From Chryseobacterium daeguense DSM 19388 (GTDB taxonomy: Bacteria > Bacteroidota > Bacteroidia > Flavobacteriales > Weeksellaceae), in assembly GCF_000430825.1 (NCBI RefSeq), contig NZ_AUMT01000002.1, forward strand, positions 1 to 64,000: DNA of 64,000 bases, written 5' to 3'. The notes under the pieces were generated by a model. The model was given only the letters and a program-made list of their open reading frames with translations, ran no database searches and was not told the origin of the DNA. This document shows, piece by piece, positions 54,991 through 64,000 of the stretch. The translations under genes were made by a program, and so were the position numbers. The number at the start of each line of letters is the position of its first letter. Position 1 is the stretch's first letter.

Positions 54991-55311
54991 TTAGTTGCTA
55001 TCTGCCTTTTGCCTATTTTCTTTTTCCATCAGCTCTTTAATTTTTTTCTCTTCCCATCTGTTTCCAAGCACAAAACCTGGTAAAAACACACTCATTCCAT
55101 AGGCAATAACTCCAATTCCCCAGAAAAGAGGTAGTGAGAAATATTTTAGCTGCCAGATAGTTTCATTGGGTTTTAATTCTCTATAATTTAGAAAAAGAAT
55201 AAAAATATTTACCGCGAAATAAATAAAGGTAAAGGTGTAAAAGTTCTTAATTTTTTTTACTCTTCTTTCTGCTTCCTTGTATCTGATGTCATCTTTGCTT
55301 ATATTTTCCAT
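54991..55311 (-). CDS. 2TM-domain protein
   Basis: 106 residues. YKEAERRVKKIKNFYTFTFI, helix 1, a second helix near 68-90 and the tail RWEEKKIKELMEKENRQ. Twelve nt after the kinase. Confidence 0.85.
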   Translation of the reverse strand: MENISKDDIRYKEAERRVKKIKNFYTFTFIYFAVNIFILFLNYRELKPNETIWQLKYFSLPLFWGIGVIAYGMSVFLPGFVLGNRWEEKKIKELMEKENRQKADSN

Positions 55312-55323
55312 AGTGATCGTTTT

Positions 55324-56640
55324 TTATCGTTTGTTTTGTTTTTCTAAAATTTCCCTGATTTTCTTTTCTTCCCATTTTTTGCCAATCGCGAAAACACTCA
55401 TTCCATGGGCAGCCAAGCCTATTCCCCAACCCAGCATTGGAAAAAAGAACCAGATGTTTTTAGGATTTGTGGTAAGATTAATGATAATTAAAAAAGGAAT
55501 GACAATACAGTATGAAATAAGATTTCCGTAGAAACTTTTGATTTCCTTTACCCTTTTCTGAGCCCTTTCGTAGGCTTTATCTTTATCTTCAACCTTTTCA
55601 CTGACAACGTTTGGCTTAACCGACAGTATCGGAAGCTTTACTTTAAAATAATCTTCAGATTTTTCTATAAAAACATTTCGCTTCGTCAATAAAGAATATC
55701 GCTGCACAATATTTGCCAGGCCGATGCCGGAGCTCTCTTTTATCTGCTCTCTCACCTGTAGATTATTCTCTATGCAAAGTATATCGTTTTCGGAAAAAAT
55801 TCTGATGATTAATGGTTTTGAAGAAGTCGCAAAATTATGCTTGATACAATTCTCCAGCAGCAGCTGCAATGAAAGCGGAACAACGAATCTGCGGTAATCT
55901 TCTTTTTTCACATCAAAAACAAAATCTACACTGTCTTCAAATCTTGTTTTTAATAATTCACAATATGTTTTCGCGAATTCCAGCTCGTCTTCTACGGTTA
56001 CCAGCTCTTTATCTTTTTGTTCAAGTACATAGCGGTAAATCTTTGACATTGAAGCGGTAAATTTCTGTGCCTGCCTCGGGTTTTCATCAATTAATGAGCT
56101 TAAAACATTCAATGAATTAAATAAAAAATGCGGGTCTAACTGGTTTTTTAAACTTTCAAACTGCGCGTTGGCAGATTTTGCAATAAGCTTCTGCTCCACT
56201 ACTTCTTTTTTGGAAGTTTTTTTAAGCTCTTCCATAAAGCTTTTTGCGTGGAGGAAGGCTGATATCAATAATGCAATATTAATTGTAAACCAATTGGTAA
56301 AGCCATATTTTGAAGAGAAAAACTCATCCAGGGTTGCCGTTTTCTGGATCACAACATAGTTAAGATAATTGCACAGGTAAACCAAAATGAAATTCCCGAT
56401 AATAATTGAAATAACACTCAATATCGCTCTAATTCTGGTGGTTTCAGACCACGGGAACTTTTTATTGAGAAAATCATTGATTACCATATTCCCGAAGCCG
56501 AGGATAAAAGAATACATGGCGCAGATCAGGAAAGTAATCCCAAAATTCTGAATCGTCTTTTCATTGTTAAAAAACAAAAAGAAAAACAGCGTGGTTCCCA
56601 ACGTTACCCAAAGTAATACGATAATGCTTTTACGTTTCAT
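55324..56640 (-). CDS. LytS-type histidine kinase fused to a C-terminal 2TM domain
   Basis: 438 residues. Four N-terminal membrane helices (about 6-23, 35-55, 72-92, 117-132). Then the His-kinase core: His171 in NQLDPHFLFNSLN, N-box LLLENCIKHN and G-box SSGIGLANIV. A complete 2TM module follows at about 350-438 (YERAQKRVKEIKSFYGNLIS, WFFFPMLGWGIGLAAHGMSV, WEEKKIREILEKQ), ending at the C-terminus. So the same module occurs both fused and free. Heads the cluster with a promoter at 56657-56687. Confidence 0.93.
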   Translation of the reverse strand: MKRKSIIVLLWVTLGTTLFFFLFFNNEKTIQNFGITFLICAMYSFILGFGNMVINDFLNKKFPWSETTRIRAILSVISIIIGNFILVYLCNYLNYVVIQKTATLDEFFSSKYGFTNWFTINIALLISAFLHAKSFMEELKKTSKKEVVEQKLIAKSANAQFESLKNQLDPHFLFNSLNVLSSLIDENPRQAQKFTASMSKIYRYVLEQKDKELVTVEDELEFAKTYCELLKTRFEDSVDFVFDVKKEDYRRFVVPLSLQLLLENCIKHNFATSSKPLIIRIFSENDILCIENNLQVREQIKESSGIGLANIVQRYSLLTKRNVFIEKSEDYFKVKLPILSVKPNVVSEKVEDKDKAYERAQKRVKEIKSFYGNLISYCIVIPFLIIINLTTNPKNIWFFFPMLGWGIGLAAHGMSVFAIGKKWEEKKIREILEKQNKR

Positions 56641-56656
56641 AGAAGTTTTCTTGGTT

Positions 56657-56687
56657 CAAAATTAGCCGATACTAAAAGTATTAAAAA
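56657..56687 (-). promoter_or_regulatory. promoter of the kinase-2TM cluster
   Basis: Minus-strand TTTT (56684-56687), 19 nt, TAATTTTG (56657-56664). Confidence 0.55.
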
Positions 56688-56775
56688 TTATTTTTTGCCG
56701 AGTCGTCATTTTTCATTGCTGAATGGCACAAAAAAACCTTCCGTAAAGGAAGGTTAAGATGAGATAATTAAAATA

Positions 56776-57426
56776 TTATTTTTTTGCAGTACTTACGAAA
56801 TATTCAGCTTCCGCCTTACCCCAGTTTGGTTCGAATTCAGACTTCGGAGTATAAGAGTTGAATTTTGCCAAAGCTTCCTTAAACTGCTCTATTCCTTTAG
56901 TTTTGCTTCCACCGTATTGCTCCGGAGTGAAGTATGTATCTTCCGCCTTAATCAGCGCAACTCTTGGGTTGTTAGGATCAAGCTTTTCAGCTTTTTTCAT
57001 TTCTTCTGCTGCTTTTACACCGTCTGTCATATATCTCTGCTGAGGATTTACCATCATTTTCAGGGAATACGCCATTTTGCTCAATAAATGAATTTCTGCG
57101 TTATCCGTAGGAGCCACGTGGGAAGCAGCACCGATGTATTTTTCTGCCTGTCCTGCAATAAAATCCAGATCCTGAGTTTTACCATCTCTCATTAATGCCC
57201 TTCCTTTTTGGATGTTTGCCAGTGCAGCGTAGTAAAAAGGAAGCCAGTTATTTTCATCTTTTCCGGAGATTCTGTGAAAATTATTTGCTAAAGTTGTAAA
57301 TTCTTCAGGTGTTTTGGCTGTTTCTATTTTTGCGATATTTTCTTTCATTGCTTTTTCGTAATCAGCCTGAGCAAATGCCGTTATGCTCATAAAAGCTAAA
57401 GCAAAACTTAATAGATATTTCTTCAT
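56776..57426 (-). CDS. secreted TPR-like protein
   Basis: 216 residues from ATG 57426, which gives a clean signal peptide (ending AFAQ); an earlier ATG would add 13 basic residues. Helical repeats (NWLPFYYAALANIQKG, EEMKKAEKLDPNNPRVALIK) suggest TPR-like scaffolding in the periplasm. Follows the TonB receptor gene by 93 nt in the same direction. Confidence 0.8.
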   Translation of the reverse strand: MKKYLLSFALAFMSITAFAQADYEKAMKENIAKIETAKTPEEFTTLANNFHRISGKDENNWLPFYYAALANIQKGRALMRDGKTQDLDFIAGQAEKYIGAASHVAPTDNAEIHLLSKMAYSLKMMVNPQQRYMTDGVKAAEEMKKAEKLDPNNPRVALIKAEDTYFTPEQYGGSKTKGIEQFKEALAKFNSYTPKSEFEPNWGKAEAEYFVSTAKK

Positions 57427-57519
57427 TTTTTTAATTTTTTTTAAGATTAACTTATATTTATTCAAAGATATGTATTTATTTAATAATTAAATTATTGAAA
57501 ATTCTGTTTATTACTATTT

Positions 57520-59760
57520 TTACAGATTATTATTAATAGCATCCTGTGTCTTATCTACTCCAAAACTGATGAATGCGCCGATAAAAACAAAGGTGTTTAC
57601 AGGTGGCACAACGGCTGAATTTCTTGATCCGTCAGAAGAAAAATTATATCCGTAAATATTTTTTGAGCCTAAAATATTGGATACACTTAAAACCAGCACC
57701 GTAAATGCTTTTGCATCTTTTTTACCTAAATTGGGTAGATAATTGATGCTGAAGTTCAATGCATTATAATCCTTTAATTTTCCCTCATTTCTTACATAGT
57801 ATACTTCATCATTATTCACTTTTTTGGTGGCAATATCATAATATGGACGTCCTTTTGTGTAAGTATAAGAAAAATTAACTCCTGTTTTCCATTTAGTAAT
57901 GAATCTTTTCGCTACTGCAGAAATAGTATGCTCTGATGCGAAATTGGGTTTCAAGCTAAAAGGATAATTAATAAAATCCCTCTTCGAATCCAAAAACGAA
58001 TAACTGATCCAGTAATCTATATTTTCGAACGTTTTTTTGTCTCTCCAGAAAAGCTCAAGCCCTTTTGCATAGCCATAACCACTGTTGTTATCCGCAGTCT
58101 GGACATACTGATTCTGACCGTCTTTAAAAGGTAAATTTTTAACCTTCAGCAAATCATCATACTTTTTGTAAAACGCTTCAAATCGTAAACTTCTGCCTTC
58201 GGTAGCCCTCTGAACCTGTAAAATATAATGCTGAGACTTCTGGAAATCCAGATTTGCAGGGCCGTTGATGTACCTGCTTTCAGGATTCTGATAGAAAAGT
58301 CCATAGGCAAAAGAGGTGGTCCAGTTGGCTGCAAAACGGTAAGCTAAAGCAAATCTTGGTGCAATATTGCTCTTTTTAAGATAAGAAGAATTCTCTGCTC
58401 TCACTCCTATTTTCGCGGACAGCTGATTGCTGAAACCCAAATCTGTTTCCACAAAAACAGAAGAAATGAAATCTTTATAGTTTTTTTCTACAAAATCGTT
58501 AAAATTAAGTTTTTCATTCGTACTGTTCAGTTCAAACCCTCCGCGTAAGGCACTGATTTTATTAATTTTCCTTTCTAAAACTGCTTTGAAATTGATATAA
58601 TTTCCGTCATTCAAAAGTTTTGTATTTCCGGATTCAATGTTATCTTTTTGAGTTGAAAAATCAAGATCGGACTTATTATAAGAATAAGAAGCACCCGCAT
58701 TGAAAAGATATTTCCCGAATTTTTGTTTGAAAGATAAATTATGATAAGTGTTTTTGCCTTTTAAATTGACCAGCGACTGATCATATTCTTGGGGCTCAAG
58801 GCTTTCCATGGTAACACCCATCCTGTTGGAGTCGTACATTCCGTAATATTTGAAGAAGCCGCCAGATTTTGTTTTGATTCTGAAATTAAAATCCGCGTTC
58901 AGGCCTTGAGGCGCCTCTGAAAAATTGGTGTTAAAATTAAAAACTTCCTGCATCAGCTTTAGATTTGAATAACCTAAAGTAGCCCCAAAAGAAGAATTTT
59001 TACTTTCACTTAATCTCTGAAACCCCGCATTCAAAAAAATAGGAGAAACTCCGAAATCGTATGAGCTTTGATCCGGAAGATCAACACTTTCGAGCATCAG
59101 CGCTCCGGAAAGCGCCTGCCCGTACAGCGCAGAATATCCGCCACTGGAAAAAACATTTCCTTTAAAAAGAGAAGTATTAAAACGGTCCCTGCCCGCAATT
59201 CCCGGAACTGAATTTGAAAAATAGTTATTAATAAGGCTTCCGTCCATGAAAATTTTAGATTCTGTTCCCGTTCCGCCACGGATAAAAAGACCTTCTGTTT
59301 CTCCAACTTTCTGAACGCCGGGAAGATAAGTCAATGCAGATGAAATCTGGCCGTCCGCTCCTGCTGTGGTGTAGATATCAATCGGGGTTAAAAGTGCTGT
59401 TGCTCTTTTTTTGTCACTTGCTTCGATAGAACCTGCGGAAACTACTACCGCATCAATTTCATTGATCTGTTCTTTTAATTCTGCATTTACAGAAACTTCC
59501 TGATTTTCAATGGTAATCGGTTTTTCAACATCGATATATTTCGGATGGGTGAAGGTTAAAACACGATTTCCTTTTTCTGAGGTTTCAAAAGAGAAATTAC
59601 CTTCGGCATCGGTGGTTGCGCCGTCGTAAGTGTCTTTTAATGTAACATTTACCTCTCCTACTCCTTTGTTTCTGTAGGTAACTTTCCCGGTGATTTTTAC
59701 CTGGGCAAAATTTAACGTAAATAAGAATAAAGAAATGAGAAATAATAATTTTGTTTTCAT
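57520..59760 (-). CDS. TonB-dependent receptor
   Basis: 746 residues. Signal peptide (about 1-19), carboxypeptidase-like regulatory domain (20-105), plug (LFIRGGTGTESKIFMDGSLI), then a barrel ending in SNILGSKNIYGYNF and a final strand. No SusD or DUF4249 gene beside it; the TPR-like gene is downstream. Substrate unknown. Confidence 0.93.
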   Translation of the reverse strand: MKTKLLFLISLFLFTLNFAQVKITGKVTYRNKGVGEVNVTLKDTYDGATTDAEGNFSFETSEKGNRVLTFTHPKYIDVEKPITIENQEVSVNAELKEQINEIDAVVVSAGSIEASDKKRATALLTPIDIYTTAGADGQISSALTYLPGVQKVGETEGLFIRGGTGTESKIFMDGSLINNYFSNSVPGIAGRDRFNTSLFKGNVFSSGGYSALYGQALSGALMLESVDLPDQSSYDFGVSPIFLNAGFQRLSESKNSSFGATLGYSNLKLMQEVFNFNTNFSEAPQGLNADFNFRIKTKSGGFFKYYGMYDSNRMGVTMESLEPQEYDQSLVNLKGKNTYHNLSFKQKFGKYLFNAGASYSYNKSDLDFSTQKDNIESGNTKLLNDGNYINFKAVLERKINKISALRGGFELNSTNEKLNFNDFVEKNYKDFISSVFVETDLGFSNQLSAKIGVRAENSSYLKKSNIAPRFALAYRFAANWTTSFAYGLFYQNPESRYINGPANLDFQKSQHYILQVQRATEGRSLRFEAFYKKYDDLLKVKNLPFKDGQNQYVQTADNNSGYGYAKGLELFWRDKKTFENIDYWISYSFLDSKRDFINYPFSLKPNFASEHTISAVAKRFITKWKTGVNFSYTYTKGRPYYDIATKKVNNDEVYYVRNEGKLKDYNALNFSINYLPNLGKKDAKAFTVLVLSVSNILGSKNIYGYNFSSDGSRNSAVVPPVNTFVFIGAFISFGVDKTQDAINNNL

Positions 59761-60090
59761 AGCTGTTAATTTCGATTCAAAAATAGGAGGATTTTTTGCC
59801 TGAATTTAATTTTTGTTGCTGAATTGTCGTTTTTTAATTCTGAATCGTCTTTTTTGTTTCAACACTAAACTAAGTTCACAACGTTTTTTAAAAATATCAT
59901 GTATATCTTTCCTTCGCAAAGGCGTTTCGCTCAGCAAAGATTAGTTTAAAAAACTTAAATTATATGAGCAAAAGACAAGCTGTAATATAATACAGGGAAT
60001 TATTATTTAACATAAAAAAAGGCTAATTCCTTGAAGGTTTCGGGAAATGTTTTTTAAATTTATCCTAAAATCACTTTAAATCATTTAAAA
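59761..60090. other. 330-nt divergent intergenic stretch
   Basis: A receptor -7 box at 59778-59785. The rest is AT-rich with one repeat-like phrase (CGCAAAGGCGTTTCGCTC at 59917-59934). No gene seen. Confidence 0.35.
59778..59785 (-). promoter_or_regulatory. -7 box (TATTTTTG) before the TonB receptor
   Basis: Exact TAnnTTTG on the minus strand, 17 nt before the ATG; no -33 partner. Confidence 0.4.
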
Positions 60091-60594
60091 ATGAAAGTAA
60101 AAACATTGGCTTTAATGGCCGGATGTGCATTATTTGCTGTTTCTTGCGGAACAACGAATACATACCAGGTCATGTCTAAAAGCAACACCCAAACAGGAGG
60201 AACCGCGAAATTTACCCAAAAAGGAAATGAGGTTATCATGAAACTTGATGTTACCAACCTTACTCCGGGAATTCATGCGGTACACATTCATGAAAAAGGC
60301 GACTGCTCCGCGGCAGACGGAACCTCAACCGGCGGACACTGGAATCCGGCAAAAGACGATCACGGAAAATGGGGTGCCGAGCACTTCCACATGGGAGATA
60401 TCGGTAATTTAGTAGCTGACCAGAATGGAAATGCAGTGCTGACTTTCAAGACCGATAAATGGTGTCTGGGATGCGCAGACGAATCTAAAAACATCATAGG
60501 AAAAGGTCTTATTGTACATGCTGCTGCGGACGATTTCCATACTCAGCCGACCGGAAATGCGGGAGGAAGAGTAGGATGTGTGGAGATTAAGTAA
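60091..60594 (+). CDS. sodC: Cu/Zn superoxide dismutase lipoprotein
   Basis: 167 residues. Lipobox Cys19 (FAVSCG). Cu ligands His65 and His67 (VHIHEKGDC), His83 (bridge, GGHWNP) and His142 (VHAAADD); Zn ligands His91, His100 and Asp103. Disulfide pair Cys72/Cys162 and an active-site Arg159 in GGRVGC. It should protect the envelope against superoxide. Confidence 0.95.
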   Translation: MKVKTLALMAGCALFAVSCGTTNTYQVMSKSNTQTGGTAKFTQKGNEVIMKLDVTNLTPGIHAVHIHEKGDCSAADGTSTGGHWNPAKDDHGKWGAEHFHMGDIGNLVADQNGNAVLTFKTDKWCLGCADESKNIIGKGLIVHAAADDFHTQPTGNAGGRVGCVEIK

Positions 60595-60612
60595 TTCAAT
60601 TTTATTTAAATA

Positions 60613-60652
60613 AAAAAACCGTTGGCTTTGAACCTCAGCCAACGGTTTTTTT
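60613..60652. terminator. terminator between sodC and the Prc gene
   Basis: AAAAAACCGTTGGCT/AGCCAACGGTTTTTT, a 15-bp stem, T tract on both strands. Confidence 0.9.
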
Positions 60653-60670
60653 GTGTTTATAATCTATATC

Positions 60671-62800
60671 TTAAGACTTTACACTCATATCTGCAATAAT
60701 GTTCATTGCTTCCTGAAGGTAAGTGTCTTTTCTAAGATTTTTTACCCACATTTCAGATTTTTTCTTGAATGCTTCATCTTTTTTCTCTCTTTCAATCTCG
60801 GCAGGATACATCATGAATTTCAGTCCGTTATCGAATTTTGTCAATACTTTGAACTTCTCGATCTGAGCTTTTCTCTGCTTCATCAATTCATTAAACTTAT
60901 TAATATTAAGCGTAATATTTTCTTCTTTATCCAGTTGCTCTCTCCATTGTGCTGACTCCAATAACAGCTGATAATTGTTGTTTTTAGCCATTCTTGATGC
61001 GCTTTTAGCTTCTAAAGCCTTAATGTCAAAGTAATTAAGCTTCTGGAAGCTTGTAGCAGGAATTTTATCCCATGCTAAAGCAAAGTCATCATATCTTTCC
61101 CCGATTTCTGCATACGTGAAGAAATCTTTCATCTGAAGGTCAGAAACAATTCCTTTTCTCTGGGTAGATTCCCCGGTAATTCTGTAAAACTTCTGAATAG
61201 TAAGCTTCAATGACCCAAAATCATCTTCCGTATTCAGGAATCTGTTTAAATCAACAAATGTCTGAACTGTTCCTTTTCCAAAAGATTGCGGCGAACCAAT
61301 GATCATTGCTCTTCCGTAATCCTGCATTACCCCAGCTAAAATCTCAGAAGCCGAAGCTGAAAGCTCATTCTGCATGATGACAAGAGGCCCTGTCCAGATT
61401 GGGGTTTCATTTTTATTTTTTAAAGTCTGGATTTTTCCGTTTCCGTCTTTTACCTGAACGTAAGGTCCTGCATCCATGAAAAGCCCCATAATATCACCCA
61501 CTTCCGTCAATGAACCACCGCCGTTATTTCTTAAATCCAGAACAATTCCTTCGATGTTTTGGGCTTTTAATTTAATGATCTCATTTTTAATATCATCAGA
61601 TGCGTTTCTTCCTTTAGCATCTTCGAAATCTGCGTTGAAGCTTGGTAAATTGATAAACCCGTATTTTTTACCGTTTGGAGAGTTTACAACAATACTTCTT
61701 GCGAAAGTATCTTCAATAGCCACCTCTTCACGGATCATGGTTACGTCTTTTATTGTCCCGTCTTTTTTCTGGACGGTTAATGTTACCGGTGTTCCTTTTT
61801 CACCTCTGATTAAGCGCACAGCTTCGTCAGAAAGCATTCCCACGACATTTACGGCATCTTCTTTCGGTTTGGATTTTACTTTTAAAATTTTATCCCCTTC
61901 GGAAAGCTGTTTAGATTTCCATGCAGGTGCCCCGATCGTCAATGCTCCCAGATAAAGATTTCCTTTTTTCTCCTGAATGATTGCTCCGATACCGATTACT
62001 TTCCCTGTGAAGTTGGTATCAAAATCTTCTTTATCCTTTGGAGAGTAATAATTGGTGTGAGGATCGAAAACTTCCGTATAAGCGTTCATGTAAACGGTGA
62101 ACCAATCCATTTTCTTTCTCTTTTTAAACCTTGTAAATGTTTCTTTTACAAGATCTTTCACTTCATTAGTCGCTTTTTTAAGCTTCTGATCCGGTGCAAG
62201 AGGCTGATATTTTATGGTATCTTTCAGGTTATACTTTTGAACGGAATCTTTCTTCTCTTTCTGAGCTTCTTCCTTGCTGTTCATAGATTCAATTTCCTGA
62301 AGGATATTGTATTTGATGAATTTTTTCCACTCGTTGTATTGCTCCTGCTTATTGGCAGGAACTTTTTTTAACTTTGGCTCAAGTGTAAGCGTTTCATCTT
62401 CTTCAAGGTTAATAGGCTTGCTGAAAATATCCTGAGTGATCTTATCGATCTCATCTACCCTCTGATACAGCCTGTCGATTGTAAGTTTATAGAAAGTAAG
62501 GTCCCCCTGATTAATATAATCATCAAGCTTTGTTTCATGCTTTCCGAACTCATCCATATCAGACTGCAGGAAGTATCTTTTTGCCGGATCTACCAGCTCG
62601 AAGTAATGTTTGTAAACATCTTTCGAATAGGCATCGTTAATAGGCTTTGGGCTGTAATGTAAGTAAGAAAGTGTGTTCTTTACGCTCACCATTATTGTCT
62701 GCATCTTTTCATCATCGTTCTTTGGCGAGTTGAAACAAAACATTAGACTTGTTAATGGAATTAGGAGTAAAAATTTATTTAGTTTAAAATTTTTCCACAT
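60671..62800 (-). CDS. prc: tail-specific protease (Prc/Tsp-type, S41)
   Basis: 709 residues. N-terminal hydrophobic segment (about 8-22), helical domain, PDZ (about 265-350), then the S41 core with nucleophile Ser483 (NELSASASEILAG) and Lys509 (SFGKGTVQTF), and a C-terminal helical domain. It degrades periplasmic proteins from the C-terminus. Confidence 0.93.
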   Translation of the reverse strand: MWKNFKLNKFLLLIPLTSLMFCFNSPKNDDEKMQTIMVSVKNTLSYLHYSPKPINDAYSKDVYKHYFELVDPAKRYFLQSDMDEFGKHETKLDDYINQGDLTFYKLTIDRLYQRVDEIDKITQDIFSKPINLEEDETLTLEPKLKKVPANKQEQYNEWKKFIKYNILQEIESMNSKEEAQKEKKDSVQKYNLKDTIKYQPLAPDQKLKKATNEVKDLVKETFTRFKKRKKMDWFTVYMNAYTEVFDPHTNYYSPKDKEDFDTNFTGKVIGIGAIIQEKKGNLYLGALTIGAPAWKSKQLSEGDKILKVKSKPKEDAVNVVGMLSDEAVRLIRGEKGTPVTLTVQKKDGTIKDVTMIREEVAIEDTFARSIVVNSPNGKKYGFINLPSFNADFEDAKGRNASDDIKNEIIKLKAQNIEGIVLDLRNNGGGSLTEVGDIMGLFMDAGPYVQVKDGNGKIQTLKNKNETPIWTGPLVIMQNELSASASEILAGVMQDYGRAMIIGSPQSFGKGTVQTFVDLNRFLNTEDDFGSLKLTIQKFYRITGESTQRKGIVSDLQMKDFFTYAEIGERYDDFALAWDKIPATSFQKLNYFDIKALEAKSASRMAKNNNYQLLLESAQWREQLDKEENITLNINKFNELMKQRKAQIEKFKVLTKFDNGLKFMMYPAEIEREKKDEAFKKKSEMWVKNLRKDTYLQEAMNIIADMSVKS

Positions 62801-63017
62801 AAATCTGTCATGTATTTTTATTAATTTCTAAAAAGTATCTCAATAAGTAGCAAATTTTCATTTACTGTTACAAAATATCAAATTTAATACCTTCTTTGTA
62901 AATATCGGTTACTTTTAAGAATTTTTGTTAAAATGAAAACGCAAAGTAATTATTTTCAGTCATCAGCACAAATTTTCAATAAGTCAATAATTTTAATTAA
63001 GGCTTTTCGGTTGATAA

Positions 63018-63166
63018 GGAAGCTGGCTGCTGGGAGAAGGAAGTTAGTTGGGGGTAAAAAATGTTAAGTCCTGTAATTTATTATTCCTTTAAATTGCTTC
63101 TTCAAATTTTACAGCAATGTCAGAAATTGTAGGCCTGATAGCAACTTCCAGCTTCCTTCTTCCGGC
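63018..63166. repeat. imperfect inverted repeat
   Basis: Arms near 63018-63050 and 63140-63166 share AGAAGGAAG and GGAAGCTGG words in inverted orientation, centre about 90 nt. Similar phrases recur as dispersed repeats in this group. Confidence 0.5.
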
Positions 63167-63174
63167 TTTCACCA

Positions 63175-63210
63175 CTAAAAAATAACGCCACTTTTTTTAG
63201 TGACGTTATT
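63175..63210 (-). terminator. intrinsic terminator of the second DUF4249 gene
   Basis: AATAACG-C-CACT/AGTG-A-CGTTATT with one mismatch, then a T tract on the minus strand. Confidence 0.75.
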
Positions 63211-63244
63211 TATATTCCCGAAAATTTTTAATCTAAAATCTAAT

Positions 63245-64000
63245 TTACTCAATAACAATACTTTTCGTCCTTACTGTATGAGCAGAAAAATATCCCAGAG
63301 CTCCATTATTAATGTTGCTTGGAGGATTGGCCGGAGTAACACCTCCACCGGGACCACCATCTGACAGCTGCAACAAGGCCGAGTAATAAGTGTAAACGCT
63401 TTGATCAATACACTGCATTTCCACATGAATCGTATCTCCCACAACGACTTTGATATCATCTGCTTCCTCATCATCGTTGGGAAGAAGTAGCGGTCTTTGG
63501 TTGGGAAGCCCGTTATTCACATTATCAGAAAATTCTGAAAAAAACCTCTTCGGATTGTTGTTTACCGTAAAACTAAAAAGATAACGGTTTCCTAACGCCT
63601 GAGGATCTGTAAAAACAGGTAAAAGCGTATAGCTAGTTTCGCCGCCAACCATGAAAGAATCCTGCTCTAACCCTTCAAATGAAACAGCTGAAGGCATAGT
63701 ACTTTGAGCTGTATATTCTTTACCTTCTGCCTGGATTTTTAAGGTATAAACTCTTCCCGATACGCCTGTAAAAGCAGAAGTTTTGTAATTTCCGTTGCCT
63801 GCATATTGTAATGTTTCGGTCTGCCCGGCATTGTCGCTTAATACTACAACGGCGTTTTCAACAGCAGGATATTGATTGATTTCTGTAAAAGCTACGGATT
63901 TCGTAATTCTTACATAATAAGGCCCTGCCTGATCTGTAACATTACCTTCAATAATGATTTTCCCGCTTTGATCTTCAAGATTAAGGTCGATTTCCTTTTC
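63245..64000 (-). CDS. DUF4249 protein, 5' end beyond the window
   Basis: The frame is open from 64000 to the stop at 63245 (251 codons); the signal peptide lies outside. Visible start KIIIEGNVTDQAGPYYVRIT and end NNGALGYFSAHTVRTKSIVI match the DUF4249 protein at 50043-50855 block for block, so the two are paralogs. A receptor gene would be expected just upstream, outside the window. Confidence 0.88.
   Translation of the reverse strand, partial: EKEIDLNLEDQSGKIIIEGNVTDQAGPYYVRITKSVAFTEINQYPAVENAVVVLSDNAGQTETLQYAGNGNYKTSAFTGVSGRVYTLKIQAEGKEYTAQSTMPSAVSFEGLEQDSFMVGGETSYTLLPVFTDPQALGNRYLFSFTVNNNPKRFFSEFSDNVNNGLPNQRPLLLPNDDEEADDIKVVVGDTIHVEMQCIDQSVYTYYSALLQLSDGGPGGGVTPANPPSNINNGALGYFSAHTVRTKSIVIE

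Larger units (their letters stand above)
62801..63244. other. 444-nt intergenic stretch
   Basis: Left half AT-rich with no gene seen; right half holds an imperfect inverted repeat and the terminator of the last gene. Confidence 0.4.

Noticed and set aside
1..64000. CRISPR arrays, rRNA genes, prophage genes
   Set aside because: No spaced direct repeats, rRNA-like sequence or phage structural genes were seen.

Overview
The window looks like chromosomal DNA of a flavobacterium close to Chryseobacterium (Bacteroidota). The grounds are: low G+C, exported proteins ending in type A sorting domains of the type IX secretion system (T9SS), TonB-dependent receptors paired with DUF4249 lipoproteins, 2TM-domain proteins, a AccD without a zinc ribbon, and Bacteroidota-type promoters (TTTG, about 19 nt, then TAnnTTTG). 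The assignment rests on gene content only.

Layout. 1-5300: accessory surface region. It has an IS3-type OrfA remnant with a nonsense codon, a truncated secreted protein, a frameshifted LamG-like T9SS cargo and a T9SS-exported subtilase. 5800-17100: thiL, a thioesterase, a plus-strand cluster (FAD oxidoreductase, alpha/beta hydrolase, DUF2306, YARHG lipoprotein), two thioredoxin-fold proteins, two secreted TonB-C-like paralogs and mutS. 17200-30240: a JmjC-type cupin, a 53-aa membrane protein, a bestrophin, a candidate small RNA, trmH, CBS-nadK, fbaA, accD, an SpmAB fusion, an ATP-grasp protein and the exbB-exbD-tonB operon. 30700-41320: DUF885 peptidase, small stress-type proteins (DUF1398, DinB, NTF2), nth/bcp, GNAT, the tolC-sprT-manC run, folC, twin tRNA-Val genes and a 52-aa lipoprotein. 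41360-49070: two glycosyltransferases, sufE, clpC, a beta-barrel protein and mnmA. 49170-64000: a receptor/DUF4249/M43-protease operon whose receptor is frameshifted, a LytS/LytTR system embedded in a 2TM gene cluster, a second TonB-dependent receptor, sodC, a Prc-type protease and a second DUF4249 gene cut by the window edge.

Working together: ExbB-ExbD-TonB would energise both outer-membrane receptors. The DUF4249 lipoproteins are probable receptor partners. The histidine kinase with a fused 2TM tail, three free 2TM proteins and a LytTR regulator form one signalling locus. SufE, MnmA, TrmH, MutS, Nth, ThiL, FolC, NadK, FbaA, AccD and ClpC are housekeeping. Noncoding DNA holds several imperfect palindromes, and one composite repeat occurs twice in opposite orientation (about 24.8 and 30.5 kb). 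Two long surface-protein genes each lack exactly one base; this could be real inactivation or an assembly error.
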